Source: an uncultured Acidimicrobiaceae bacterium (GTDB lineage: Bacteria; Actinomycetota; Acidimicrobiia; Spongiisociales; UBA5794). From it: a stretch of DNA of 64,000 nt. The DNA lies in the NCBI GenBank assembly GCA_947258375.1, contig CAMYIJ010000003.1, positions 51,663 to 115,662 of the forward strand, given 5' to 3'. The notes below the pieces were generated by a model. That model searched no databases, was not told where the DNA came from, and saw only the letters and a list, made by a program, of their open reading frames with translations. Made by a program: the position numbers and the translations under genes. Below, in pieces: positions 24,566-32,717 of the stretch; the stretch's first letter is position 1; every line of letters starts with the position of its first letter.

Positions 24566-24641
24566 AGCATATCCAAAGTAGTTGTGTGACTCAAGCAATA
24601 TGATATAGTTGCGAAGATCAATCAATTCTTCTTCGCAACTA
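24566..24641. promoter_or_regulatory. Divergent promoters and 12-bp dyad between marR and doxX genes
   Basis: For the MarR gene, TTGAGT (24589-24594) and TATGCT (24566-24571) are 17 nt apart on the minus strand and end 6 nt before its ATG. For the DoxX gene, TTGTGT (24582-24587) and TATAGT (24604-24609) are 16 nt apart on the plus strand. TAGTTGCGAAGA (24606-24617) and TCTTCGCAACTA (24630-24641) form a perfect 12-bp inverted repeat that begins inside the DoxX -10, a good repressor site. Confidence 0.65.
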
Positions 24642-24653
24642 AAGGATGACCAA

Positions 24654-25025
24654 ATGAACGTTCTGCTCTGGGTGCTGCAGGCGCTACTTGCGGCAGTAAT
24701 GCTGATGGCCGGAGGCATGAAAGCGGGGCGGGGTAAGGAGAAGCTGCTCGGTGAGCCGCGGATGGAATGGGTCGAGGCCTACTCGGATTCGACGATCCGT
24801 GCGATCGGTGGCCTTGAGGTCGCAGCTGCCGTGGGTCTTGTACTGCCGTGGGCGCTCGACCTTGCCAGGGTATTGACGCCGCTCGCCGCCGTCGGCGTCG
24901 TCGCCCTGATGAGTGGAGCAATGCTCACCCATCGCCGCCGCGGCGAGATGCAGGCGATCGCTACCAACGCGGTGCTTGCCCTTGTGGCAGTTGTCGTCGC
25001 CATCGGACGCTTCGGCGATCTCTAG
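24654..25025 (+). CDS. DoxX-family four-span membrane protein
   Basis: The 123-residue protein has four hydrophobic helices and the DoxX-like features LQALLAAVMLMAGGMKAGRGKEKL at the start and GGLEVAAAVGLVLPW in the middle. DoxX proteins are linked to quinone/thiol redox or stress functions in membranes, but their biochemistry is unsettled. AAAGGA lies 8 nt before ATG 24654. Expression is probably governed by the divergent MarR gene through the dyad in its 5' region. Confidence 0.85.
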   Translation: MNVLLWVLQALLAAVMLMAGGMKAGRGKEKLLGEPRMEWVEAYSDSTIRAIGGLEVAAAVGLVLPWALDLARVLTPLAAVGVVALMSGAMLTHRRRGEMQAIATNAVLALVAVVVAIGRFGDL

Positions 25026-25197
25026 TGCGATACGAAACGCAACCTGCCCACACACTGATCATCTTCGATCGAGTGAGGAATACTCGATGAATTCGCAAAC
25101 GACGAGCAGGCTTCTCAAATCCGCAGCCGTGCTGTGAGTGGTTTGGGGAGTCGTCCATTCACTCGCCGGTGTTGGCCAGTATCCGAGATGCGCCACG

Positions 25198-25227
25198 CCG
25201 ACCACCAAATGCCGCGCAATAACGCCC
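25198..25227 (+). repeat. 30-bp dispersed repeat, copy B
   Basis: The copy starts CCGACCACCAAATG and ends AACGCCC. It shares the CCGA[CT]CACCA[AG]AT head and CGCCC tail with copies C and D. Confidence 0.55.
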
Positions 25228-25272
25228 CATCCCCCGATTCCCCGCCACCCGAATCGTGGTGTGGGGTTGGTG

Positions 25273-25563
25273 ATGTCGATCACGAGCGGGATCAGAGCGT
25301 CGAGCCGGGCAGCCTTGGCAGATTACCCCCATATCCTCACTTACGCGAGTCACCCTGATAACGGACCCAATCCAGATCAGCTTGCCGCTGGGGACTCTCC
25401 CGTCGATAGCGCACCGATCTCGTCTCTGACCGAGTTGAGCGACGGCACCTGGCACGCTTGGTTGTGCATTCTCACGCCAGAACCCTGGTGGGTCACCGAC
25501 GACACAAGACATCAATGGGGCCAGTACTTGGCCCCTGTTCTCCTTCCTGGCAATCGCCAGTAG
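25273..25563 (+). CDS. Weak candidate small protein
   Basis: This open frame of 96 codons starts at ATG 25273. Its product has a plausible protein-like composition (TYASHPDNGPNPDQLAAGD, then DGTWHAWLCILTPEPWW) rather than the Arg/Pro-rich look of most spurious frames here. Third-position GC is lower than in neighbours and the ribosome site is poor. It may be a decayed or transferred gene; I do not recognise it. Confidence 0.22.
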   Translation: MSITSGIRASSRAALADYPHILTYASHPDNGPNPDQLAAGDSPVDSAPISSLTELSDGTWHAWLCILTPEPWWVTDDTRHQWGQYLAPVLLPGNRQ

Positions 25564-25664
25564 TCGAGTCGATGCGGGCAGCGAGAAGACCCACCTGCAG
25601 CTTTCAGCGGCGCCGACGATCCCCAGCTCGCAGACGGTCCAGTCGGAACTGGGCAGGCCTCGCG

Positions 25665-25694
25665 CCGACCACCAGATATGCGTCCAAGTCGCCC
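25665..25694 (+). repeat. 30-bp dispersed repeat, copy C
   Basis: The copy starts CCGACCACCAGATATGCG and ends CGCCC. It is closest in sequence to copy A in its first 18 bases. It lies 40 nt from the stop of the relE-like gene. Confidence 0.55.
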
Positions 25695-25733
25695 GCAGGG
25701 GCAAACCGAGCAGGCACCTCGTGCGCGGGTGGT

Positions 25734-26012
25734 TCATTGCGGTCGATAGATGTCGCGGCGGTGGCCGACACGGAGCACGATGACTTCTCGCCGGTCGTCG
25801 TCGATGCGGTAGAGGATGCGGTAGGTGCCGCGTCGAGCGCTCCAGACGCCCTTCATCTCGTTGCGGAGCGCAGCACCCACTCGCCGCGGGTTATCGAGCA
25901 GCGGTCCGGTGATGAAGTCGATGACAGCGAACGCCACTGCTTCAGGCAGCGTCTCGCGGATCGCTCTCGCGGCGGACGCAGTAACAACGATCTCGTACCG
26001 GGATTCGGTCAC
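25734..26012 (-). CDS. RelE/ParE-family toxin
   Basis: The 92-residue protein has the RelE pattern: YEIVVTASAARAIRETLPEAVA at the start, then GALRNEMKGVWSARRGTYRILYRIDDDRREVIVLRVGHRRDIYR, with the basic and Arg/Tyr residues used for mRNA cleavage in the ribosome. Its start overlaps the antitoxin stop by 4 nt. Canonical RelE has this length. Confidence 0.92.
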   Translation of the reverse strand: MTESRYEIVVTASAARAIRETLPEAVAFAVIDFITGPLLDNPRRVGAALRNEMKGVWSARRGTYRILYRIDDDRREVIVLRVGHRRDIYRPQ

Positions 26013-26278
26013 CGGGGCCGAAGAGCCCTGACGGCGTCGACCCCACGCACCACGTCGCCTTCCAGATAGGCGCGGTGGGCCTCGATGAGTTCAGCCACCG
26101 CATCAGAGTCACCCAGTACCGCAAGGGTCTCTTCCAGCGACTCGAGGTCTTTCGGGCTGATGAGGACGGCCGCCGGCGTCCCGTTCTTGGTGACCACGAC
26201 ACGCTCGTGGTGTGCTTGCACGCGTTCGATGAACTCAGAGAAGCGGTCCCGCACAGTTCGCAGCGATTCACTTGACAT
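26009..26278 (-). CDS. Phd/YefM-family antitoxin
   Basis: The 89-residue protein has the Phd/YefM N-terminus (SLRTVRDRFSEFIERVQAHHERVVVTKNGTPAAVLISPKDLESLEETL, in pieces) that binds DNA, and a C-terminal segment expected to neutralise the toxin. ATG 26278 is chosen; GTG 26284 lies two codons upstream. The palindrome CACAATTGTG (26282-26291) abuts the start and is a plausible operator core for autoregulation. Confidence 0.9.
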   Translation of the reverse strand: MSSESLRTVRDRFSEFIERVQAHHERVVVTKNGTPAAVLISPKDLESLEETLAVLGDSDAVAELIEAHRAYLEGDVVRGVDAVRALRPR

Positions 26279-26322
26279 GGCCACAATTGTGCCACACCCA
26301 ATCGCCCATGGGAAGACCCACG

Positions 26323-26352
26323 CCGATCACCAAATCGGGTACCCGAACGCCC
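26323..26352 (+). repeat. 30-bp dispersed repeat, copy D
   Basis: The copy starts CCGATCACCAAATCGGG and ends AACGCCC. It sits between the antitoxin promoter region and the M20 gene. Confidence 0.55.
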
Positions 26353-26453
26353 ATTCCGCCGAGCGCCCGGCGATGTCACCCCTCGCCCCCTTGCCCGGCC
26401 TGGTCCGGGAGCGCAACGCGCCACTAGCCTCGGCGATGGTTGAAGGAGGACCT

Positions 26454-27605
26454 GTGGACCGCAAGCAAGCCGTTGTCGAGCGATTCGATTCAATCGAGGG
26501 AGAACTCCGGGAGATTTCGAGGTGGATGTACGCCAACCCCGAGCTCGCATTCGAGGAGCGGGAAACCTCCGCCAGACTGGTGCAGTTCCTGCGCGACCAG
26601 GGGATGGACGTTGAGTACCCCAGCTTCGGCTTGGAGACGGCATTTGCGGCCCGGGCCGGCAGCAAGGGGCCCGAGGTCATCATCTGCGCCGAGTACGACG
26701 CCCTGCCCGAGGTGGGCCATGCGTGCGGACACAACATCATCGCAACCGCGGCGTGTGGTGCCGGCGTCGCCCTGGCCGCCATGGCGGACGAGCTCGGGAT
26801 CCGCGTGCGCGTGCAGGGGACCCCTGCCGAGGAAGCCGGTGGCGGGAAAGTCGACCTGATCGAGGCAGGAGCGTTCGCCGACGGCGCACTCGCCATCATG
26901 GTCCACCCATCGACCGCCGACCTCGTTGACAAGCCGTTCCTGGCGATCGCCCAAATCGATGTCGACTTCCACGGGAAGGAGTCCCACGCCGCATTCGCCC
27001 CCGAGCTCGGCATCAACGCTCTGGACGCCGCAGTCCAGGCGTACGTCAACATCTCGACAATGCGCCAGCACTTGCTTGCCAGTGACAAGGTGCACGGGGT
27101 TATCACCAACGGCGGGGGAGCCCCCAACGTCATTCCGCCGCACACGTCGATGTCCTTCTACGCCCGGGCCGCGACCCAGGCGCGGCTCGACGCGCTGTTG
27201 AAACGCATGAACGAGCAGTTCGAGGCGGCGGCCAAGGCGACCGGATGCACAGTGGAGGTCAGCCGACCGGGCAATGCCTACACCGATATGGTGGTCGATC
27301 CGGTTCTCGCCGATCTGTACAGCGCCAACAGCGAAGCTCTGGGACGGCCCATGGCCCGCAGTCGACCCACCGATGTCTTCAAGACCGGCTCGACCGATAT
27401 GGCCAACGTCAGCCATGAGCTACCCAGCCTCCATCCCATGATCAACATCCACGCCGCGCCGCATGTGAATCACCAGCGCGGTTTTGCGGCGGCGACGATC
27501 AAGGCCGCCGGTGACCAGGCGATCCGCGACGGAGCACTCGCCATGGCGTGGACCGTGCTCGACGTGGCTGTTGACGGTATGTGGAGCAAGCTGGGCTCCG
27601 ACTAG
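26454..27605 (+). CDS. M20-family metallo-amidohydrolase
   Basis: The 383-residue protein belongs to the M20 peptidase/amidohydrolase family, closest in layout to aminobenzoyl-glutamate or Xaa-Arg dipeptide hydrolases (M20D-like). Metal-site motifs are EYDALPEVGHACGHN, GTPAEEAGGGK with the catalytic glutamate, and MVHPST. The dimerisation/lid domain lies at about residues 170-290 (FHGKESHAAFAPELGINALDA), and the final His is in HAAPHVNHQ. GTG 26454 is chosen because AAGGAGG lies 4 nt upstream. It is 10 nt from the next gene, so both are likely one operon for using amide- or peptide-derived amino acids. Confidence 0.9.
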   Translation: MDRKQAVVERFDSIEGELREISRWMYANPELAFEERETSARLVQFLRDQGMDVEYPSFGLETAFAARAGSKGPEVIICAEYDALPEVGHACGHNIIATAACGAGVALAAMADELGIRVRVQGTPAEEAGGGKVDLIEAGAFADGALAIMVHPSTADLVDKPFLAIAQIDVDFHGKESHAAFAPELGINALDAAVQAYVNISTMRQHLLASDKVHGVITNGGGAPNVIPPHTSMSFYARAATQARLDALLKRMNEQFEAAAKATGCTVEVSRPGNAYTDMVVDPVLADLYSANSEALGRPMARSRPTDVFKTGSTDMANVSHELPSLHPMINIHAAPHVNHQRGFAAATIKAAGDQAIRDGALAMAWTVLDVAVDGMWSKLGSD

Positions 27606-27615
27606 GAAGGTCCCA

Positions 27616-28827
27616 ATGAATACGTTCGACTTCGACGAACCCCGTGAACGGAGGGGAACCCGGTCGATCAAGTGGTCGCTCGGTGAGGAGGAAGGCGCCT
27701 GGGTCGACTATCCCCCGGCCGGCGGAGCCCCGCCCCAGGAGGCGAATCCCCTGCCCATGTGGTTGGCCGACATGGATTTCCCCACGGCACCAGCGGTGAC
27801 CGCGGCACTGCGGGAACGGGTCGAGCATGGCGTTTTCGGTTACACCGGCCTCGACGACGCCTTCTACGACGCGATCATCGAGTGGGCGCAGCGCCGCCAC
27901 GGATGGACGATCGATCGCGATTGGGTGGTCACGAATTCCGGGGTCATGCCGGCGATCAACCTGCTGATCCAGACCTTCACCGCCCCCGGCGACGGCATTA
28001 TCGTGCAGCCGCCGGTGTTCCACCCGATATCGCAGGCAGTGGAGTACAACGGGCGCCGCCTGCTGAACAACCCGCTCCGCTACGAAGCCGGCCGTTACGA
28101 AATGGACTTCGGCGAACTCGAAGCACTCGCCGCCGAGCCCGGCGCCCGGGCCCTGATTCTGTGCAGTCCCCACAATCCCGTGGGGAGGGTGTGGACGGTC
28201 GAGGAACTTCGAATGGTTGCCGACATCTGCACCAACAACGAGCTCCTGTTGATCAGCGACGAAATCCACGGTGATCTCACGTACGACTGGGCAGACTTTG
28301 TGAGCACCGGCAGCCTGGGCCCGCAGTACCACGGCCGGCTCGTGGTCTGTACCGGAGCCAGCAAGGCGTTCAATCTTCCCGGCCTCAAGACCGCGCTCAC
28401 CGTCATCCCGGATCAGGGGCGCCGGGACGACTTCCACACCACGTTGCGCAACCAGAACGAGATGTTCGGAGCGAACCTCTTCGGCACAACCGCCCTCACC
28501 GCGGCGTACCGCGCCGGGGAAGGGTGGCTGGAGGGCCTCATGGGCTACCTCAGCGGCAATCTCGAGTACGTGACGAACTATCTGGCAACCCGCCTACCGC
28601 AGCTGGAGTTGGTCCGCCCCGAGGCGCTGTACCTGCTGTGGATCGACTGCCGGGCACTCGGCCTCAGCGGGCCGGAACTCGATGATCGGTTGCGCGCCGC
28701 CGGTGTCTGGGTCGAGCAGGGCGCAACCTACGGCGCCGAAGGTGAAGGCTTCATCAGGATGACGATCGCCTGTCCCCGGGTCGTTCTCGAGGAAGCGATG
28801 GATCGGATCGAGCGCGCCCTCGGGTGA
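27616..28827 (+). CDS. PatB/MalY-type PLP aminotransferase or C-S lyase
   Basis: The 403-residue fold-type I PLP enzyme has WLADMDFPTAPAV and GVFGYTGLDDAFYDAI near the start, both typical of the PatB/MalY branch, which includes cystathionine beta-lyases. Other marks are TNSGVMPAINLLIQTF, CSPHNPVGRVW, ISDEIHGDLTYDW, and the PLP lysine in TGASKAFNLPGLKTA. AGGAAGG precedes ATG 27616. Together with the M20 gene it could process sulphur-containing or acylated amino acids; the exact substrate is unknown. Confidence 0.9.
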   Translation: MNTFDFDEPRERRGTRSIKWSLGEEEGAWVDYPPAGGAPPQEANPLPMWLADMDFPTAPAVTAALRERVEHGVFGYTGLDDAFYDAIIEWAQRRHGWTIDRDWVVTNSGVMPAINLLIQTFTAPGDGIIVQPPVFHPISQAVEYNGRRLLNNPLRYEAGRYEMDFGELEALAAEPGARALILCSPHNPVGRVWTVEELRMVADICTNNELLLISDEIHGDLTYDWADFVSTGSLGPQYHGRLVVCTGASKAFNLPGLKTALTVIPDQGRRDDFHTTLRNQNEMFGANLFGTTALTAAYRAGEGWLEGLMGYLSGNLEYVTNYLATRLPQLELVRPEALYLLWIDCRALGLSGPELDDRLRAAGVWVEQGATYGAEGEGFIRMTIACPRVVLEEAMDRIERALG

Positions 28828-28849
28828 CCGGATTTCACGCGCCGCCTCG

Positions 28850-29584
28850 CTAGCCGGACTCCGACTTGCGACGCACCACGCCTTCGAGCAGGGTTTCAGC
28901 CGTCGGCCACGTTCCGGGAGTCGCCACCCGAGCCCTGACCCGATCGGCCAGTTGCTCGGCCAGCTTCGCTCGTGCCCCGTGGGGAAGCGTGGCGCGTCGT
29001 GCCAGGAATGCGCGGATCAGCGCGACCTCCTCGGCGGTGATCGCAGTGACGTCCCAGGCGGGCTCTTCAGTGGTCCGACGGACGAGTGGCGGCGGCATCG
29101 CGAGCAGGTCGGGGCGAGGACTTCTGTCGGGTTCGATGACAACGATGGTGCCGGCAGCCAGATCGCCGAGACGCTGGTTCAGTGAGGTCATGAAGATGGC
29201 GGCGGCTCCAACGAAGTAGGTGCTCGGAAGAAAATCGACCAGTCGCAGCAAGTTGCGCACCAGCGACGCCGCCGTCGAGACGGCACCGCCATCCGTCCGC
29301 AGCACCCGCAGCTTCATCCGCTGCTTGCCAGGCGTTTGCCCGGCCGAACGGGTCTCGAAGTAGACGTGGTAGCCAGGAACGAAGGCCGCGCTGAAGATGA
29401 GGAGGATCGCCGCCGACAGGGAGCCGCCGACACCGTTAACTACTATCAGCGCCATCGCGGCCAGGACGAGGCCCTGGAGGAGGAGGTCGAACAGCGCCGC
29501 CAGGGCTCGTGTTCCGGGGCCCGCCAGTACCAGATCGAGCGCCAGCCCTTCAGGCGTATCCAGTTTCAACCGATCGCGATCCAC
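28850..29584 (-). CDS. RDD-family membrane protein
   Basis: The 244-residue protein has an N-terminal beta-like strand (RLKLDTPEGLALDLVLAGPGTRALAALFDLLLQ), three to four spans, and the RDD pattern with Arg in the first span and the TPGKQRMKLRVL motif. The C-terminal 90 residues are soluble and charged. GTG 29584 is chosen because GAGG lies 5 nt upstream. Its start abuts the start of the divergent SpoIIM gene with no intervening base. RDD proteins sit in this cluster in many actinobacteria; function is unclear. Confidence 0.88.
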   Translation of the reverse strand: MDRDRLKLDTPEGLALDLVLAGPGTRALAALFDLLLQGLVLAAMALIVVNGVGGSLSAAILLIFSAAFVPGYHVYFETRSAGQTPGKQRMKLRVLRTDGGAVSTAASLVRNLLRLVDFLPSTYFVGAAAIFMTSLNQRLGDLAAGTIVVIEPDRSPRPDLLAMPPPLVRRTTEEPAWDVTAITAEEVALIRAFLARRATLPHGARAKLAEQLADRVRARVATPGTWPTAETLLEGVVRRKSESG

Positions 29585-30577
29585 ATGAACCTCAAACGCT
29601 TCGTCGAACAACGCACCTCGCGTTGGGAGCGTCTCGAGAATCTCATCGGCCGCTCCCGAGGTCGACCTGAACGCCTCTCGAGCTCCGAACTGCTCGAACT
29701 GGGGTCACTGTATCGCAGCACAATCGCCGACCTGGCGTGGGCCCGCCGCCGCGCTCCGAACGACCCGATCACGCAGCGATTGTCCAGCCTGGCGGTCCGA
29801 TCACGACAGCTCGTGTACAACACGCGGCGCCGCGGGTTCGCCCCCATCGCGTTCCTCACCAGGAGCTACTGGCAGCTGATCGCGGCGCGCCCCACTCCCC
29901 TTCTGGCTGCGGCGGCATTCCTGCTGGTCCCGGCTCTGCTGGCCGCGCTGTGGGCGCTGGCCGATCCGGGCGCGGCAGCCGGGCTCGTGCCCGACCAGTT
30001 CCGCAACGTGCTGTCCCCCGGCAGCACCGGGACCGACGCCGGGCTCAGCTTCGACGAGCAGGCACAGTTCTCGGCCTACCTGATCGTCAACAACGTGACC
30101 GTGTCGATACTCGCGTTCGCAGTCGGGATCTTCTTCTGCATCGGTGGCGCCTGGGTACTCGTCAACAACGGACTGGTGCTGGGAGCGATCGCCGGATTGC
30201 TCGTGGCTCAGGGCGACGGGGCGTTCTTCGTCGAACTCGTGGCGGCTCACGGCATCCTCGAGTTGTCGTGCATCGTCATCGCGGGCACCGCCGGATTCCG
30301 GATGGGCTGGGCGCTGGTGGAGCCGGGTAACCGGAGCCGGCGGGAGGCGCTCCGCGCCGAGACCGACTCCGCGATAAGGATCGTCGTCGGCACGATTCCC
30401 TGGTTTTTCGGCGCCGGCGTGATCGAGGCCTTTGTCAGCCGGAGCGGCGCGGCGGCATTGCCAATGGCGATAGTGGGCCTGATCGTCGGCGGTGGCTACT
30501 GGTTCCTCATCTGGCGGGGGCGTCCGAGGGAACCCGGCCCGGCTCAGACCCGGGCATTCGCCTTCGTTTCGAGGTAG
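29585..30577 (+). CDS. SpoIIM/DUF95-family membrane protein
   Basis: The 330-residue protein has a soluble helical N-terminus (NLKRFVEQRTSRWERLENLI and LLELGSLYRSTIADLAWARR) and then about six spans. It resembles the stage II sporulation protein M family, found in many non-sporulating actinobacteria next to RDD and DUF58/MoxR genes. ATG 29585 fits the family start. The gene is on the opposite strand to all its cluster partners, and its 3' end overlaps the end of the DUF58 gene by 34 nt. Role unknown, possibly envelope remodelling. Confidence 0.87.
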   Translation: MNLKRFVEQRTSRWERLENLIGRSRGRPERLSSSELLELGSLYRSTIADLAWARRRAPNDPITQRLSSLAVRSRQLVYNTRRRGFAPIAFLTRSYWQLIAARPTPLLAAAAFLLVPALLAALWALADPGAAAGLVPDQFRNVLSPGSTGTDAGLSFDEQAQFSAYLIVNNVTVSILAFAVGIFFCIGGAWVLVNNGLVLGAIAGLLVAQGDGAFFVELVAAHGILELSCIVIAGTAGFRMGWALVEPGNRSRREALRAETDSAIRIVVGTIPWFFGAGVIEAFVSRSGAAALPMAIVGLIVGGGYWFLIWRGRPREPGPAQTRAFAFVSR

Positions 30578-31791
30578 GCCGCCACACACGCTGCCGGCAA
30601 GCCGGTCCCCCGGGCTTCGACGGTGCGAACCCCGCGGTGCCGGATGCGGGCCACGACCGCGGCCTGCTGGCTGAGCGCTCCGGTGGCCACCGAGGCTCGC
30701 AGAACATCATGGAGCGACTCGGGTGGAGTGGCGGTCGCGGCTACGAGGTCCTCATCAGTACTGACGGCAACGATCACGGCGTGGCGGCGCGAGAGCACAT
30801 CGATCGCCTCGAGCAGCGGCAGAGCGGCGCTTTCGTCGAGCAAGTCGGTGAAGAGGACGACCAGGGCCCGCTTGTGTCTGGCGACGCGGCGGAAGGCGGC
30901 CTCGTAATCGGCGTCGCCCTCCTCCGGCTCGAGATCGTGCACCGCGTCCACAACGGCGGCGCCCCCGCGCCGGATGGGCCGAACGTCGCGCAGCACTCCG
31001 TTCCCGAAGGCCACCACCCCGGCTCGGTCACCCAGTTCATCGGCCGTGAACGCCAGGGCGGCCACGGCGTCGACCGCGGCGTCCAACCGGGTGAAGCCAC
31101 CCAGTGGAGCCGCCATGAGGCGACCACAATCGACCACACATATCACGTCGCGATCCTGATCGACCCGGAACTGGTTGGTCATCGGACGGCCGAGACGCAT
31201 CGTCGCCGGCCAGTTGACGAATCGAATGTCGTCGTTGTCGTCGTACTCGCGTACGGCATCGAACTCCGTGCCGATTCCGATGCGGCCGCGGCGGCGTCGC
31301 CCCTGCTCACGGAAGCGGCCGGTGGCGACCGCTCTGGCCAGGCGCCGGGCGCTGACGATATCGGGATAGACCGCGATGGCCGGGGCCCCCGACAGCTTGT
31401 GGTGCCACGATCCCAGCCCGAGCGGGCCCACCAGCCTCACCGCGGTCGGCGGGATCTCGTGACGCCCGCGGCGGAAGGAAAGCACCGAGCCCTCGATCGC
31501 GGTTTCACCGGCGTTGGGGGTAAACGTCAGGTCGGGTGGGGCAGGCTGGCGCATCGCAACCCGCCAGACCGTACCTCTGGTGATGTCGATTCGATAGGGA
31601 TACGCCAAACCGCGGGGCAGCACTTGAGGTATGTCGAAACGGACCACCGGCGGATGACGCACCGCAAGGGCATCTGCCACGATGGCCACCGCGACGGCGA
31701 CGAGGAGAGCGATGCCGGCCCCGGGCCCGACGCCGAGAGCAACAACTGCACAGGCCCCGACGGCTAGCGCCGCCCGCGGTGTCGGCGTCAT
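30544..31791 (-). CDS. DUF58 protein with von Willebrand-type domain
   Basis: The 415-residue protein has two N-terminal spans (about residues 8-42), a beta-rich region, and the DUF58 core: GTEFDAVREYDDNDDIRFVNWPATMRLGRPMTNQF. A vWA-like domain follows, with VICVVDCGRLM (first metal-site strand) and ALVVLFTDLLD. DUF58 proteins partner with MoxR AAA ATPases. Here the MoxR gene lies just upstream with a 4-nt overlap. Confidence 0.92.
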   Translation of the reverse strand: MTPTPRAALAVGACAVVALGVGPGAGIALLVAVAVAIVADALAVRHPPVVRFDIPQVLPRGLAYPYRIDITRGTVWRVAMRQPAPPDLTFTPNAGETAIEGSVLSFRRGRHEIPPTAVRLVGPLGLGSWHHKLSGAPAIAVYPDIVSARRLARAVATGRFREQGRRRRGRIGIGTEFDAVREYDDNDDIRFVNWPATMRLGRPMTNQFRVDQDRDVICVVDCGRLMAAPLGGFTRLDAAVDAVAALAFTADELGDRAGVVAFGNGVLRDVRPIRRGGAAVVDAVHDLEPEEGDADYEAAFRRVARHKRALVVLFTDLLDESAALPLLEAIDVLSRRHAVIVAVSTDEDLVAATATPPESLHDVLRASVATGALSQQAAVVARIRHRGVRTVEARGTGLPAACVAAYLETKANARV

Positions 31792-32717
31792 CGAGGTACA
31801 GGTACGATCGCCATGGCGGCCGCGATGGCGTCTTCCGGGGTGTATCTATCGAGTTCCGCCTCTGGGCGCAACAGGATGCGATGGCGCATGACATCGTTGA
31901 TCCGGCCGGCAACATCGTCGGGTGTCACGAAGTCACGGCCTGCCAGGTAGGCCGTCGCCCGGGCGGCAGCCAGTAGATGGACGCCGGCCCGAGGGCTGGC
32001 TCCGAGCTCGACGGCGGGAAGTGTCCGAGTCGCCCGCACGATGGCGGCCACGTAGCCCACGACCTCCTCCGCCACTCTGGTCGCCCGGATCTCGCCCCGC
32101 CACGCCGTGATCTCCGCCGGGGTCGCCGCCGGCTCGATCGCGTCGTGGCCGGGGTCGGTGACGTCAACCCGATCGAGGACGAGCAGGGCCTTCTCCTCTG
32201 CCTCGCTCGGGTAGCCGACATCGATCTTCAAGAGGAACCGATCGAGCTGGGCTTCCGGGAGCGGGTATGTCCCTTCGTATTCGATGGGGTTCTGGGTGGC
32301 GATCACGATGAAGGGGCTGGGGAGCTCGTGCCCCTTCCCATCGACGGTGATCGTTCGCTCCTGCATGGCCTCGAGCAGAGCCGACTGAGTCTTGGGTGGG
32401 GTGCGATTGACTTCGTCGGCAAGCACCGCATTGGCAAAGATCGGACCGGGCCGAAAAGCCAGCCGACCATCGCGCAGTGCCATCGTCCCGGTGACGTCTG
32501 ACGGCAACATGTCGGGTGTGAACTGAACCCGTTTGAAGTCGAGGCCCAGAGCCCGCGACACCGCGGCCGCCAGCAGTGTCTTGGCGACGCCCGGAACACC
32601 CTCCAGCAGCACGTGACCACCAACTCCGAGAGCCACGAGCACCGCGTCGACAACCCGGCGTTGCCCGATCACTACCTTGCCGACCTCGTCCTGCACTCTC
32701 TCGCGAAGATCAATCAT
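31788..32717 (-). CDS. MoxR-family AAA+ ATPase
   Basis: The 309-residue ATPase has Walker A GVPGVAKT (residues 40-47), Walker B VLADEVNR (98-105), sensor-type ATQNPIEYEGTYPLPEAQLDRF, and a C-terminal lid. MoxR proteins act as chaperone-like factors that insert metals or remodel vWA-domain partners, here most likely the DUF58 protein. It overlaps both neighbours by 4 nt in a five-gene operon. Confidence 0.95.
   Translation of the reverse strand: MIDLRERVQDEVGKVVIGQRRVVDAVLVALGVGGHVLLEGVPGVAKTLLAAAVSRALGLDFKRVQFTPDMLPSDVTGTMALRDGRLAFRPGPIFANAVLADEVNRTPPKTQSALLEAMQERTITVDGKGHELPSPFIVIATQNPIEYEGTYPLPEAQLDRFLLKIDVGYPSEAEEKALLVLDRVDVTDPGHDAIEPAATPAEITAWRGEIRATRVAEEVVGYVAAIVRATRTLPAVELGASPRAGVHLLAAARATAYLAGRDFVTPDDVAGRINDVMRHRILLRPEAELDRYTPEDAIAAAMAIVPVPR

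Larger units (their letters stand above)
25026..25733. other. Long low-coding stretch between doxX and relE genes
   Basis: These 708 bases hold two copies of the 30-bp repeat and one weak candidate reading frame (25273-25563). Otherwise I see no tRNA, RNA or mobile gene. It is the longest stretch in the window without a confident gene. Confidence 0.6.

Noticed and set aside
26085..26453. Long N-terminal extension of the M20 protein
   Set aside because: The extra frame is Arg/Ser-rich, crosses the Phd gene on the other strand, and a strong AAGGAGG-GTG start exists at 26454.
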